64,000 bases of DNA from Neoarius graeffei (lineage: Eukaryota > Chordata > Actinopteri > Siluriformes > Ariidae). How positions within the stretch are numbered: position 1 is the first letter of the stretch; each line of letters begins with the position of its first letter. Positions 1 to 14,551 of the stretch are shown piece by piece. Below the pieces are notes generated by a model. It made no database searches, was not told the DNA's origin, and was given only the letters and a program-made list of their open reading frames with translations. The position numbers and the translations under genes are program-made. The stretch is taken from the NCBI RefSeq assembly GCF_027579695.1, contig NC_083577.1, positions 61,592,741 to 61,656,740 on the forward strand. Reading direction: 5' to 3'.

Positions 1-100
1 TGCAAACCCCACGCAGAAAGGCCCTCGCCGGCTGCTGGGTTTGAACCCGGAACCTTCTTGCTGTGAGGTGACCGTGCTAACCACTACACCACCGTGCTGT
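1..100 (-). repeat. tRNA-derived SINE, head only (cut by window edge)
   Basis: Reverse complement of the head of the SINE seen complete at 16149 and 63310. It includes the box-B-like core (ggtttgaacccgg read on the plus strand) and the 'accgtgctgt' start. The body runs off the left edge. Confidence 0.85.
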
Positions 101-1948
101 AGGGGTTATGGAGAACAATAGACCAGTGGTACATTATTTACTTTTCCAGCTATAAATTTAATGCACTGTTTCTCTAATTTATGTCACACTTTTAAAAGGT
201 TGTCATTACACATTCCCTATTATACTATTATACCATCCCTAAATATTATTTAATTAGAACTAACAGCTACAAAAAACGTCCTCATTTCTGCTTGCTGGCA
301 ATATTAGAGCTTGTGCACACTTCACTGCTACTTTCTCCTTTCCAGCAACATTAAAAACCTATACTGATCAACAGGGCATGCACATGGCAACTTCAACCTA
401 CATCATGCACATGGCAACTGGCTTAATAAAATTACTGAAAATAAGTTATAATGACAACTCATTTAACTGCCTACTGTGACCGCCACACACCAGAGAGAGA
501 GGATAATTAACCATTTATGGGCTTTTTTGCCATTAATGCTTGGAAAGAGCAGGTTAACTCCGCTATAACAGAATTTATGGTATTTGCTTGCCATGCTGAA
601 GCCATAGGTAGATCATGATTATTTCTAGTACAATCAGTCTGCAAATTCTCATTTCTTTCACCGTTAAGAAAAGACTTAGGTAGAACTAAACATTGTTGCA
701 CAAAATACTATGCTTAAATAGTATATTGAAATGCTTAAAAATAATAATTTAGTTGCAGCTTTGCTGATGCTCAGGCCCAAAAGAGGCTGAGTGAGCACTT
801 TAGTTTCAGTGTTTGGGATAAGAGGGGGGCTGATGAAAGCACATGGCTGATTCCGACTGATACTGTGGTAGGCTTGACGTCACATTTACCAAATATCCAC
901 AGAAGAAAATGGCAGAAAGAAATTAATTCAGAAATTTCCAAACTTAAAAAAAAAAAAGGTTGTTTCTTTTGCATTTTGTCATAAATTCTCCAGATATGCT
1001 ACAGGGGCCTTTTACTGATGTCACAGATTTTTGTTCATCATGCAGCATCCGCCATATTGCCGGGCAAAGAAAGAAACATTGCCATGACGGTTAACAATGA
1101 AAATCAAGACGACTGCAGTCAGTACAATCTCTCTAAAATGATTAAAAATTTATTTTATACCAGCATATCATGTTACAGCCAAAAGCTGAAATATGCAGGC
1201 ATGACAGAGCTATATCATTTACCCACAAATTTATTTATTCCTCTGTTTCAGAGGAGTCGAATGCAGAGGAGGATCTATTCGCGAATGTCAACCACAAATT
1301 ACATACCTGCGACTCAAAATTCTCTAAGGTCGATGCAGAATCACAATGTTTTCCTTGCGTCACCATCTTGGTGCGACGCAGTTCCATAGTTATGCTAATT
1401 AGTTCAAGCTCCTTGCGTTTGGCCATTTCCGTAGGGCCATACTGTTTACCTCAAGAGGTAGGCTATTCGGTTCCAAAACGGAGAAAAGCGGCCCTCGGCA
1501 CATGAAAATGATCACCTCATCTGCATAATATTGTTCTTGCGAGACACAGGAAAATGTCATGCACACTAAATTTATTTTTTTTTTATTTCAGATGACTTTA
1601 CAGTCAGCACCTTTAAACCAGGGTTATGTGCACGTCTTATTATATCCAAAAGCGTTACAGGTCTCTGGAATTGTTTTTTTAGATGTAACTTCTACAAGTT
1701 TATCAGTAGATGTTTACTAAACCGGGTTTACAATCACTCACATACAAATTTTGTGCCGCTTGTCGTCAAACACAAAGCTTGCCCGGCAATAAGGCCATGT
1801 TAACAAATCCATTTACGATGATATCATGTTAAAGGCCCCCTATAGATAACGGTAAGAAGCTAATAATGAAAATAACTTGGCAGGGCTTTAGGACTGCATA
1901 CATTAATACTTTTGTCTCTATACTATGGCTCAGAATGTGGACTGTACA
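101..1948. other. chn1 intron, no feature recognised
   Basis: AT-rich sequence lying on the 3' side of chn1 exon 5, so intronic in that gene. Short open frames here have no recognisable motif. I looked for the next SH2 exon on the minus strand and did not find it. Confidence 0.5.
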
Positions 1949-1956
1949 ACCTAAGG

Positions 1957-2855
1957 CAGACCTGGGCATTTTACGGCCTGCGGGCCGCATCCGGCCCTTT
2001 GGTTCATTCTGACCGGCCCGCGTAAGGTTAATTAGAAATTACAAAAACGTATTTTCTAATTTTACCCCATGCATGGACTGAATGTGCATTGCTTTTATTT
2101 TGAAGTTGTGTTCAACAAAAACGCAATGCGCGCAACATGAAATCTCACGAAACCTAATCCCACGATAACTACTTCCGTAATTTGTCCAGACCAACCACAA
2201 ACTTGTACGTCATCCTTCAAACGGTCCAGCCAATCACATAGTGTGACGTCACCAGCAGGCGCCAGAGCCCAAGCCGATCTGTAGATCTGATACCTACACC
2301 GAATCGACGTTGTTGCGAGCAGGTGACAAGAAGACTTTAGCTCCCAAAATGTCCGCAAAAAGAAGAAAGGTAGATGCCGAATGCAGGGCTTTCAACAAAA
2401 TATGGACTGCTAAGTATTTATTTACTGAAGTCAGAGATGAAGCCGTGTGTTTAGTTTGCGCAGAGCAGATCCGAAAAACACCAAATGAAGTGATTAGACT
2501 GCAAATGTGGGCATCATGATTATAATATGATGTATCTTGCTTGATATTTGGAGTAGAAAGACAATATTGTGATGTGTCTATTGTGTTTTGGGGTGAATGT
2601 GACTGAAAAAAAAAAGGGTACAAACGTTCACATTTTGTTAACCATTGTTTTGGGAAATTTGATTGAATAAATGACATTTTTTGTTTTTTTTCTTTACCAG
2701 TCTTAGCAGCTTGTAAAAACAATGTTATTTACTGCTTTATATAAAGAAATACAATTAATATTATGCAGAATTTAGTTCAGCCTTTTGGTCCGGCCCTCCA
2801 CAAAATTTTCTGTTTCTCATGTGGCCCCACGGAAAAAAATAATTGCCCGCCCCTG
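1957..2855 (+). mobile_element. hAT transposon relic with BED-type transposase N-terminus
   Basis: Flanked by an exact 8-bp duplication acctaagg (1949-1956 and 2856-2863). The ends are related inverted repeats: cagacctgggca at the left and, reversed, caggggcgggcaa at the right. From 2349 a frame reads MSAKRRKVDAECRAF, then VCLVC, which is the start of a BED zinc-finger transposase of the GTF2IRD2/EPM2AIP1-like hAT group. It stops after about 56 residues, and the catalytic body is deleted. At 899 bp it is a non-autonomous remnant. Confidence 0.85.
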
Positions 2856-3159
2856 ACCTAAGGCATACTAATATCCCGAGATCTGATGTGTGCTAATGAT
2901 TAAAGAAAAGTCATCCACACGGGTCATTACATCAGCCAAATTTAACACAGTACACGGGACGGAATTAGATGGCTGGGACCGCAGTAACACTTTCCCCCTC
3001 AAGACTGCAGCCAGGAAGCTTTAAATAGGCTTAGATAATTCAGGTTCAAGGTAAAGCCATGAAGAGAGAAAAGGTTATAAAAGAAAAAAAAATGAAGCTC
3101 AGTAAAGAATACAGGTATAAAATAAAGAACAATTATACTGAAGGTGGAAGATCACAGAC

Positions 3160-3273
3160 CGTAAAGCTAAGGTGTAAGTGCCCGGTTGTCTCTGGCTCTC
3201 TCTTATGAGGTAACTTCCTTCTGCCACACTCAGCAGCTGATCCGCCTCCTCTCTGGAGATCATGCCATGGTAC
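3160..3273 (-). CDS. chn1: chn1 coding exon 5: first half of the SH2 domain
   Basis: This 114-bp exon has an acceptor (ttttcactcag, minus strand) before 3273 and a donor (cg|gtctgtg) after 3160. It starts with one base completing a split Glu codon, then reads [14 protein letters not shown] and on to [15 protein letters not shown], and ends two bases into the Arg of TLALR. YLIRES is the equivalent of the FLVRES phosphotyrosine-binding motif, with its arginine kept. These are about residues 50-87 of alpha2-chimaerin. The match to human CHN1 is nearly residue for residue, with no frameshift or stop. The partner exon continuing the SH2 domain is not in the window. Confidence 0.95.
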
Positions 3274-3466
3274 CTGAGTGAAAAAGATGTATGCATTTAC
3301 AAACCCGCCTAGACTAGCTATTTAGCTATATGCGGGTGCGTAATTTATTGTACTTGTATAGCTAAAATTTGAATCAACTTGAACTTGAAGATGCATGCAT
3401 AACCTTATTTCTAGTCACTTAATGACATACAGATATCAAAACTAGAAAAATGGTCCTGAAACTCAC

Positions 3467-3498
3467 TCTCGACCGTAGTATTTTGGCCTATTTTCATC
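3467..3498 (-). CDS. chn1: chn1 coding exon 4 (32-bp microexon)
   Basis: Minus strand: acceptor ttgcag before 3498 and consensus donor gtgagt after 3467. The exon encodes DENRPKYYGR plus the first two bases of a Glu codon, which exon 5 completes. It corresponds to VENRPKYYGRE of human alpha2-chimaerin, just before the SH2 domain, with Asp in place of the first Val. Phase in is 0 and phase out is 2, both compatible with the neighbours. The exon is too short for ORF-based detection and was found by protein similarity and splice signals. Confidence 0.92.
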
Positions 3499-5173
3499 CT
3501 GCAAGACAAGAAAGAAAGAAGTCAACATGTAATCTAAGTTTTTTTTTAAAAATGAGGACAGTCTTCCTGGTGTATTTGGATGTACTCACACCCAATTCAT
3601 CTGCAACAATATATTTTGTATATTGGGCTGTTTGCAAGGATTTTGCAAGCGTAACAAATTATTGGCGCAGGAGGGGTTCCCTGATTCTGTCAAACTTTAG
3701 AAACAGGGCTGTTTAGAAGAAACAAGTGATTTCAGAGCACATATAAGCTGCAGCTGGAAAGCACCAGGACATCAGTAGAATGATTTATAATGTATGATGG
3801 GTATCCACAGAGCAGAGATCTGTTGGGGAAAAAAAGGTTATTACAATCAGATATTAGCATAATAAACCCACAAACAGCACGCCCAACTGTCTAACCTTGA
3901 ACTAACTAAGATGGCAATCACCACAAAAAAGACATGACAATAGAGCTCATGCAGACTACAATGATATTGGCTTGTTTTAGACACCTCAACTTCCACTTCT
4001 GTCTTCACATCACACTTGGCCTTCGCTCCCATAACAACGCACACATTTATAGTTTGTTCTATGCAGCTTGGAATAACAATGGTGTGAAGAAAAAAAATTG
4101 AGGGAACAAAGTAAAAGGAGTGGTGATATTTCATATGGCAGCTTCATCATGCTCCAGGGAAATACGGCTAAACAAGAGTTTCAAAAACAGTAGCTATAGT
4201 ATCAAACCTTCCAGAACCAACAATGCCATCTACAAACTGTATATAATCTATATATGTTCAGCAGCATAAACTGTTCAGTTTCACATCATGAAATCCACAG
4301 AGCTGTGAAGAATAACGCTGTGTGGAATATACTGACGAGACAACAGGACACTGAATAAACAAGATCTACTGCTCACTTACGTGTACCCGCACTCTCACTT
4401 ATATCAGAATGCAAGCAATAGGACACGTATTATGAATCAAGCAGTTGTAATTTGTAGTTGCTGAGAAGCGTTACGAAAATTTTGTAAATCCATGCTACAT
4501 GTTTCATAAATACATTCAGTTGGTAAACAGGAAGTCGATGTGCGACAGACCTGAAAATGGTATCCACAGTATAGAACCCCAAGCTGAAGTTTGGTACCAA
4601 GTGGCTATGATTTGTGATTGCTGAGAAAAAGGGTGTTTCGGACAGACGGAGATAAACCAGTATACCCCCCCTTCGGAGCAGGGGTATAATGAGCCTGGGA
4701 TTACCCAATTCTGTCCTTTATTATAGTGAGAATAAGAAAGAGGAGAGGAGCTAATGAGAGAATCACAAATGCTTAAGCAGCTGTCAAGTGGAAATAGGAT
4801 GAAACTGTGTGGGCAGGCATGTGGATGGTATATCTTGAATATTTGTTGTTTGCACCATCTTTGCACCTTGTTCTGTAAGAAAACAACATTTTGTTCTTCT
4901 GTATACCATGTACATAGAGGAATGACAAAGCTGAGTTGAGTATATGGTGGCAGAAGGGTATATATGTGAGCTAGCTTTCTGGACTTCTGCAAATTGTGTC
5001 ATGATTTTAGATTTTAAAAGAAACAGATTTAGATTCTGGAAGAAAAAAAAAATCACAAGTCAATATCGCAAACTTGTAAACATGGAGACAGGTTTCACTA
5101 CATAACACTGTCTTTCTAGCTTCTGAAACGTAAAATAAACTGAAGATTAAACCAAAAATGTTCAGAATATGCC
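3499..5173. other. chn1 intron 3, left part
   Basis: Intronic. It contains one copy of a dispersed repeat at about 4362-4700 (listed separately) and otherwise unique-looking AT-rich DNA. A possible tiny exon near 3588-3598 was considered and rejected. Confidence 0.5.
4362..4700. repeat. dispersed repeat with about 170-bp internal units (copy 1)
   Basis: Closely matches 62050-62675. Shared landmarks are gctcacttacgt, tatatcagaatgcaagcaat, gtaaacaggaagtcgatgtg, tatagaaccccaagctgaag and the end ggggtataat. This copy has one unit of the module; the other has two. No coding content is evident. Confidence 0.8.
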
Positions 5174-5181
5174 ATTGAAAT

Positions 5182-6081
5182 ATGGAAGCAATTTTGTGCC
5201 AAAATGTTCATACAATACTTTTGAAATATCAAACGAAAACGACAAATCAAAATACAAAAAAAGAACAAAGTCAATTTTTTTTAGACTGGCAAACATATTA
5301 TTCGTGTAATCGTGCAAAATATCAGTCTATTCCTCTTCAGAACCCTTTTATTTTTGTTCCGCGTCTTTCTCAGTTTTGCTTGACGTAATTTATTTTGGTT
5401 GCGATTCCAGCTTTCTCGTTTGCGCTCCCTGACTTTTTGCTTGCAGTTTTGGCACAAACTTGACGTGTGGGTGGGCTGTCCAGGAGTGCGTTCCCATTGG
5501 CTAACTTGTGTTTGACTGACAGCTACGCTCAGCCATTCCCTACTCGGATTCTGGCGGACTGTTTGACGAGTGACCGATCCATTGATGGTAAACAAGGATC
5601 GAGTGGACTTCAGTGGCGACTATGAATTAATTCAGTATCATAGTCGCCACTGAAGTCCACTCGATCCTTGTTTACCGTCAATGGATCGGTCACTCGTCAA
5701 ACAGTCCGCCAGAATCCGAGTAGGGAATGGCTGAGTGTAGCTGTCAGTCAAACACAAGTTAGCCAATGGGAACGCACTCCTGGACAGCCCACCCACACGT
5801 CAAGTTTGTGCCAAAACTGCAAGCAAAAAGTCAGGGAGCGCAAACGAGAAAGCTGGAATCGCAACCAAAATAAATTACGTCAAGCAAAACTGAGAAAGAC
5901 GCGGAACAAAAATAAAAGGGTTCTGAAGAGGAATAGACTGATATTTTGCACGATTACACGAATAATATGTTTGCCAGTCTAAAAAAAATTGACTTTGTTC
6001 TTTTTTTGTATTTTGATTTGTCGTTTTCGTTTGATATTTCAAAAGTATTGTATGAACATTTTGGCACAAAATTGCTTCCAT
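5182..6081. mobile_element. 900-bp palindromic (foldback) element
   Basis: Two arms of about 450 bp are near-perfect inverted copies about centre 5631.5. Each arm carries the same 104-codon open frame in opposite orientation (minus 5281-5595, plus 5668-5982), differing at single residues, which reflects the symmetry rather than a gene. Imperfect 8-bp duplications flank it: attgaaat at 5174-5181 and actgaaat at 6082-6089 (7 of 8 match). This suggests insertion as a unit, of hAT-like type. Family not recognised. Confidence 0.85.
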
Positions 6082-6089
6082 ACTGAAAT

Positions 6090-6871
6090 GTTATAAAGAC
6101 AAAGGGTACAAAAAAAACACGGAAAAACCAATGGAGAAAAGATCAGCTATTGCTCCAGGAACAGACTGTGTGTGAATGAAAACCGGCTCTATACACAGAG
6201 GAATGGAGGAGAACTCAGGCCTGAAGGTTTCACTAAAATGGGTCGAACAGTGATGACTCACTCAGGGGGAGAGCTAAACTTGCCCTTGCTATTACATAAA
6301 AGCAAGAAAGATGTTATGAATAAACAAATCATCTTGCATCCACCCTAACAAATTGTAATCGGATTTAATGTCTGTGTGTTGGTGGTACAAAGGCAGTGTA
6401 GCAATAACCTGAATGCTTAGTGGACCATATGATGAGCTCAGTCCAGCCACAGCCTTTAGCTCTGATTAAAAATGAACGAACCCACTGGATTACGTCACAG
6501 GGACAGACCGTCCCAGAACACTAGAGCCCGATGTGCTGCAATGCTGCTGTTCTCGCCTTTCAAAAACTAATCTCAGCTGCACAGCACAGAGAGCCTTACA
6601 AACTGCCTCTACTATCCACATCATAATCAATCAGTCATATATAGACAAATGCAGACTGATATGTAGCTTATAATGGCAGGGAAAACACAAAATGTAGCTC
6701 GTGCTAATGTCAGCGCGTTTAAACTGGAGCTCTGCTTCCTGTATTGTGCGGATAAACAGCTACAGGCTCCGTGTCAGCAGTAGTAAATTAGGAGATCTTA
6801 GATTATAGAAGGTCACTGGATAGTGCTGAGAAAATCCTTAACAATAAGACAGTAGCAAATGAAGGGCACAG

Positions 6872-6908
<37 letters not shown>

Positions 6909-6980
6909 TTAATTCAACACATTAGCATATTAACAAACACTTCATGGTGCTAATCAGGTTTATAGGAGCAGAGTACACAC
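6090..6980. other. chn1 intron 3, middle part
   Basis: No gene or element recognised. It contains a CT dinucleotide run at about 6871-6898 followed by a short CA run. Confidence 0.5.
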
Positions 6981-6983
6981 TAA

Positions 6984-7815
6984 GGCTACATCCACATGAC
7001 AACGAGATTTTTTTTTTAAAAATATCGTGTCCACATGGGCAACGGATCAGTTACATTTCAGGTCCATATGGCAACGCAACGCTTGCTGAAAACGATGCAA
7101 TACACATGCCACACCTCTAGGTGCGCTGTAAGACGGTCCCATGGGAGACACCAGAACAATAGAAGTAGTAGTAGACGCATGCGCATAAACCCCTTCTTCT
7201 GTAGCATTAGCCACAAAGTTTTGATTATTAATCAGTAGCGTAAAACGAAAGACGTGGAAAGAGGAATGAATGGGGGTAGATGGAAGCCGGTACGCCAACA
7301 TTCTGATATCCTCCAGAATTCTTTAATGGTCCGGAATAAATTGAATGCTACACGTTGATGGATTACTTTCTTCTACGCCCTTTTTGAGGAATGTATTGTC
7401 GGACTTAAACCAACATCTGAAGAGGTGAGATCGCTCCTTTTTTTTTTCCTATTTTTGCTGGCGGGATTGGTTTTGTTTTTGGAAAGTGCACGGGCGGTGC
7501 GCGGTTTTGGTTACTGCTTCCGCAGTGTTTGGACTAGTTATAGGATTTGTTGACAACTCGCATCGAGTTCGTTACACTTCTACCCGGCGTGAAGCACTGA
7601 CAGTCATGTGGTTGTGACGTCATCGTAAACAAATCCGTTCTACTCATCCAGACGACTTCGCAACGGTGCCGTTGCCAGATTTTTCCACTCTGGGACCCGT
7701 TCTCAAAAGATTTCGTTTTGGGGCACCCAAAACGCCGGTGCCGTGTGGACGCCAGGCCGAAACGATAAACAATTTTATCAGATTCACCTGAATCCGTTGC
7801 CGTGTGGACAGGGCC
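6984..7815. mobile_element. Harbinger-like MITE
   Basis: Inverted ends ggctacatccacatgacaac (left) and, reversed, ggccctgtccacacggcaac (right). They are flanked by TAA on both sides (6981-6983, 7816-7818), the 3-bp TWA duplication typical of PIF/Harbinger. Sub-terminal 'gtgtggac' and 'ggcaacg' motifs recur inside, and no transposase is readable. Related ends occur on the element at 33193-33913. Confidence 0.75.
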
Positions 7816-7818
7816 TAA

Positions 7819-11382
<3,564 letters not shown>

Positions 11383-11438
11383 CTCACAAATGCATGTGAC
11401 TCGCCGAGGGTGTGGCGCCTCCTGCTGGAGCTGATACA
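11383..11438 (-). CDS. chn1: chn1 coding exon 3
   Basis: This 56-bp exon on the minus strand has acceptor gttttag before 11438 and donor gtgaga after 11383. Two bases complete a Leu codon begun in exon 2, then it reads [18 protein letters not shown] and ends in phase 0. Human alpha2-chimaerin has [18 protein letters not shown] at the same place, so only two conservative changes are visible. This is the alpha2-specific segment between the N-terminal peptide and the SH2 domain. Confidence 0.95.
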
Positions 11439-11747
11439 CTAAAACAACAACAACAAAGCAAATCACAAATATCCTGGACAGACAGCAGCTCTTCTAGCAT
11501 GCTGACAAAATATACTAATGAAATAACATTGTCTACAAATTATATTTTATGGAAAATACTAAAACACATCAGAGCTCATATATGATCTAACAATATGCTA
11601 GCAAGAGGATGTAGTAAAAGTAATTTAATACAGCTCCGCATTTCAATGTGTGTGGAAATAGGACACAACTGGAAAAAAATAAATACATTCATTATTATTC
11701 CCTGTGGTGTTCAGTTTTAATAATAAATATGTGCATCTTTTCATATA

Positions 11748-12166
11748 CAATCCTGTGCAAAAGTCTTAGGCACGTGTAAAGAAATGCTATAAAGCAAAGA
11801 TGCCTTCAAAAATAATGAAATTAAACATTTTCTACTTAAAAATATCCCATAAAGAGCAGTAAGTAGGAATAAACATGGCAATATTTGACTTTTTTTTTTT
11901 TTTAAAAAAGCACCGGTAATCTCGGATACACCTTGTGCACTTTTATTTAAAGAAAGAGAATCTGGAAACTTTGACCATCATATTTGCAGTTTATGGCATT
12001 TTCTTTACTGACAAACAATTTTTCTGAAACATTTAATTTTTTGTTGGAAAATTAATGCGTGGAATTTTTTTAACTGACTCAATGAAGAAGCCATAAAACA
12101 AACATATAAGGAATAAAATTGTATTGTAAAAATTAGGATACCCAAGACTGCTGCACAATACTGCAT
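11748..12166. mobile_element. short Tc1/mariner-type MITE
   Basis: Left end caatcctgtgcaaaagtctt follows a TA. The right end, read reversed, is cagtattgtgcagcagtctt. These imperfect inverted ends near TA dinucleotides suggest a non-autonomous mariner-like element of about 420 bp. No coding capacity. The right border is approximate. Confidence 0.6.
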
Positions 12167-12462
12167 ATGGCATTTTGCTTTGCTTTCAAAATGTTTTTTT
12201 TTTCTGTCTCCTATGCGCTATTCAAAAAGCAGATGTGTTTAGGTATGAGATTGATTTCAATGCTTATGAACAGTTAATACTAAGTAATGAAGATTCAGTG
12301 TGTGTGTTATTGTTGCTGCATATCTGTCATCAACAATCACAAATTCCGCGCTCATAAAACAGCCTTTGCTTTATTAGCAATATCAACCCAAGTTACAACA
12401 TTTTGCTTAAACCAGCAAAACTACAGTGAGGTGAATGCGGTTATATAAAAAGCTTTACTCAC

Positions 12463-12501
12463 AGTAAGACTTCCATACTGGTGGTCTATATTCATCATTA
12501 T
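12463..12501 (-). CDS. chn1: chn1 coding exon 2 (39-bp microexon)
   Basis: Minus strand: acceptor ctctgacag before 12501 and strong donor gtgagt after 12463. Two bases complete an Asp codon started in exon 1, then NDEYRPPVWKSY, and one base of the next Leu codon. Human alpha2-chimaerin reads DSDEYRPPVWKSYL. Length 39 = 2+36+1, so both junction phases fit exons 1 and 3. It lies just 350 bp from a THAP/TTAA transposon at 12851. Confidence 0.95.
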
Positions 12502-13123
12502 CTGTCAGAGAGAAATTCAAGCCAGCGTTAGAGGATGGTGATTATGTGTGTTTCATCTTTGAAAGCAGAATTAAGGCTGAAATAAAAACTGACTTTATCC
12601 TGAATAAGTGCAGATATACTTGAGCCATAAAACAATTCCTGAAACTCTCACCATGTTAGAGGACATTGTTTAAGAAAGTGTGCCCTCTAGTGGAGGAGAT
12701 ATTGTACACAGGCTCATTGTTTCCCGTACAAGTCTCTCTCTCTAAATTATGATCAGAGTACCAGTGAGGCCAAAACTCAGTGAAATTTTTGCTCTACTAC
12801 AGCGTACAGACTAAACAAACACCTCAGGTATTCAACATCATCTGCTTTAAAGTGCTGATGACACGTTTTTGACATCTTTGGCGATGTTTTATAACATAAA
12901 AAGTAATTCCCGATGATCCATATATTAATTTACGAAGGCACCTATTTTACAAGTTATGATGATAAACGTGGCTATTTGGGCAAATTTGACGGGGCTGCAG
13001 CACCCAGGAGACGAAAGAGGAGGAGGAGCTATATGACGTGAGCGAAAGAACCTTCCTCCTAACTTACCAGTTTGTTGTTGATGCGACAGGTGTTCAGTTT
13101 ATCATTATTAGTATTTTTATTAG

Positions 13124-13130
<7 letters not shown>

Positions 13131-13170
<40 letters not shown>
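13131..13170. repeat. (AT)n microsatellite
   Basis: Twenty AT units just upstream of the THAP start codon. Confidence 0.95.
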
Positions 13171-13173
<3 letters not shown>

Positions 13174-13180
13174 TTATTAT

Positions 13181-13747
13181 GCCTTCGCGTTGTGTTGCCG
13201 GCTTTTGCTCCAAAACCCACAAGGATGGGGTAAGTTTATTCAAGTTTCCCAGAGATCCCGAGCTGCATGCGAAGTGGGTGAAGCAAGTCAGGTGCACTCG
13301 TGACAAGTGGGAGCCCTCACCAACATCCGTCCTGTGCTCTGAACACTTCGATTTGGATTGTTTTGACACCCTTCCCAGCTTAAAAGAATCTTTTGGGTGT
13401 TCAGTTCAGCACAAACGTGTGTTACCACCATCAGCAGTGCCTACACAGTGTTGCCAGATTGGGAGGTTTCCCGCCACGTTGGGCGGTTTCAAGTGCATTT
13501 TGGTGGGTTTTGAACATATTTTGGGCTGGAAAACGTCAGCAGTATCTGTTGCCAGATACTGCTGACGTTTTCCAGCCCAAAATATGTTCAAAACCCACCA
13601 AAATGCACTTGAAACCGCCCAACTGGGCGGGAAACCTCCCAATCTGGCAACACTGCCAGTATTCCGGAGGGGGTCTACTAGTAGCTATGCCGGATCCAAA
13701 GAAAGTCCTCCTGTCAGAACATGTGTTGTGAAAGGACATAAGATAAA
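13181..13747 (+). pseudogene. THAP zinc-finger exon of the TTAA transposon, split by a palindrome
   Basis: Starts MPSRCVAGFCSKTHKDGVSL and continues KFPRDPELHAKWVK, then SVLCSEHFDLDCF. This gives the C2CH zinc ligands (C-x4-C, later C-x2-H), the conserved FP pair and the Trp of a THAP DNA-binding domain. After codon ~88 the frame runs into a foldback insertion (13446-13655). Beyond it, exon-like sequence resumes and ends at a good donor, AAAG|GTACGT, near 13747. In an intact element the THAP domain would bind the transposon ends. It resembles a transposase first exon rather than a host THAP gene because it sits between TTAA-flanked inverted ends. Confidence 0.8.
13446..13655. mobile_element. 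palindromic insertion: head-to-head dimer of a short unit
   Basis: Near-perfect inverted repeat, cagtgttgccagattgggag at the left mirrored at the right, about centre 13550. Each arm is about 100 bp and equals the single unit at 28212-28298, whose own ends are tgttgccagat / atctggcaaca. It interrupts the THAP exon. No clear target duplication was found. Confidence 0.85.
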
Positions 13748-14228
13748 GGTACGTAGAGCTATAGATTCTACATGATAATCATAAATGTAATCATAAAGTC
13801 AGTGTGATATCAGTCATGTATTTGCTTGTGAAAGCTGGCGGCTTTCATGTAACTGCCACCTAGCAACGAGAGGCAAAGGGTAAAGAGGGTAGGCTATCAT
13901 AGATTCTATTCGGAAGAGATCAACACAATTCTAGACTCCCAGAAGAGGAAGAGCTAGCACTAGAGAGTTCACTGGCGTTTTCATGCGCCATTTCCATTGA
14001 GTAGAACCAGAGTAGAACAGCCAGTGAACCGCAGCGTGTTCTTCCGCTGACGTCACAACATGGCCACGAGCCACGGACCCAGTTTTCTTGCGCTGTGCAA
14101 TTAAAAGTTGGATATTCGCGTAACAGCTTCTTTTCACGTAATTATAACAGAAATCTAACATGTTTGCCATGTTGTATAGTTTATTTAAGAAATTGCATAG
14201 AGTCATGTTCGTGTCATCAGCACTTTAA

Positions 14229-14551
14229 ACTCAATAGACATTGCTAAGAAAGTGAAAGGAAAAAATGAACTACATAAATTACAATGTAGAGCAAGAAGGA
14301 ATAATAAACAACATATTGGTATTATGCTCATTTCCTCATATTCTTCTTATCTATTTTTTCAAAGTAGAAAAGAGTCAGCAAATTATTTCTATATTACATT
14401 AAAAACTACATCGTGTGCCTAGCAGGAGGAGTCTGAGTAGAAATTTCACCCATCTTAAATTAAGCCTAAATTATATTTACTTTTAATGCTTAGAAGTACA
14501 TCGAGTCATTTCAATTAAAACCATCACCTAATATACAGTATCTAGGAAATA
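14229..14551. other. intron 1 between two transposons
   Basis: AT-rich, nothing recognised. Confidence 0.6.

Larger units (their letters stand above)
12851..14224 (+). mobile_element. THAP-encoding TTAA transposon (Kolobok-like), non-autonomous
   Basis: Perfect 15-bp inverted ends agtgctgatgacacg, with TTAA on both sides (12847-12850 and 14225-14228). A THAP exon is inside (13181 on). TTAA duplication plus a THAP domain is the signature of the Kolobok superfamily. At 1374 bp, including a 210-bp palindrome insertion, the catalytic part is absent. Confidence 0.85.

Noticed and set aside
3586..3600. Possible 8-11-bp microexon (minus: ttgcag, atgaattgg, gtgtgagt)
   Set aside because: The chn1 exons 3 and 4 already join in phase without it, and it matches no chimaerin residues.
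5281..5982. Two identical 104-codon ORFs on opposite strands
   Set aside because: They are the mirror arms of the palindrome; no known domain and no reason to call genes.
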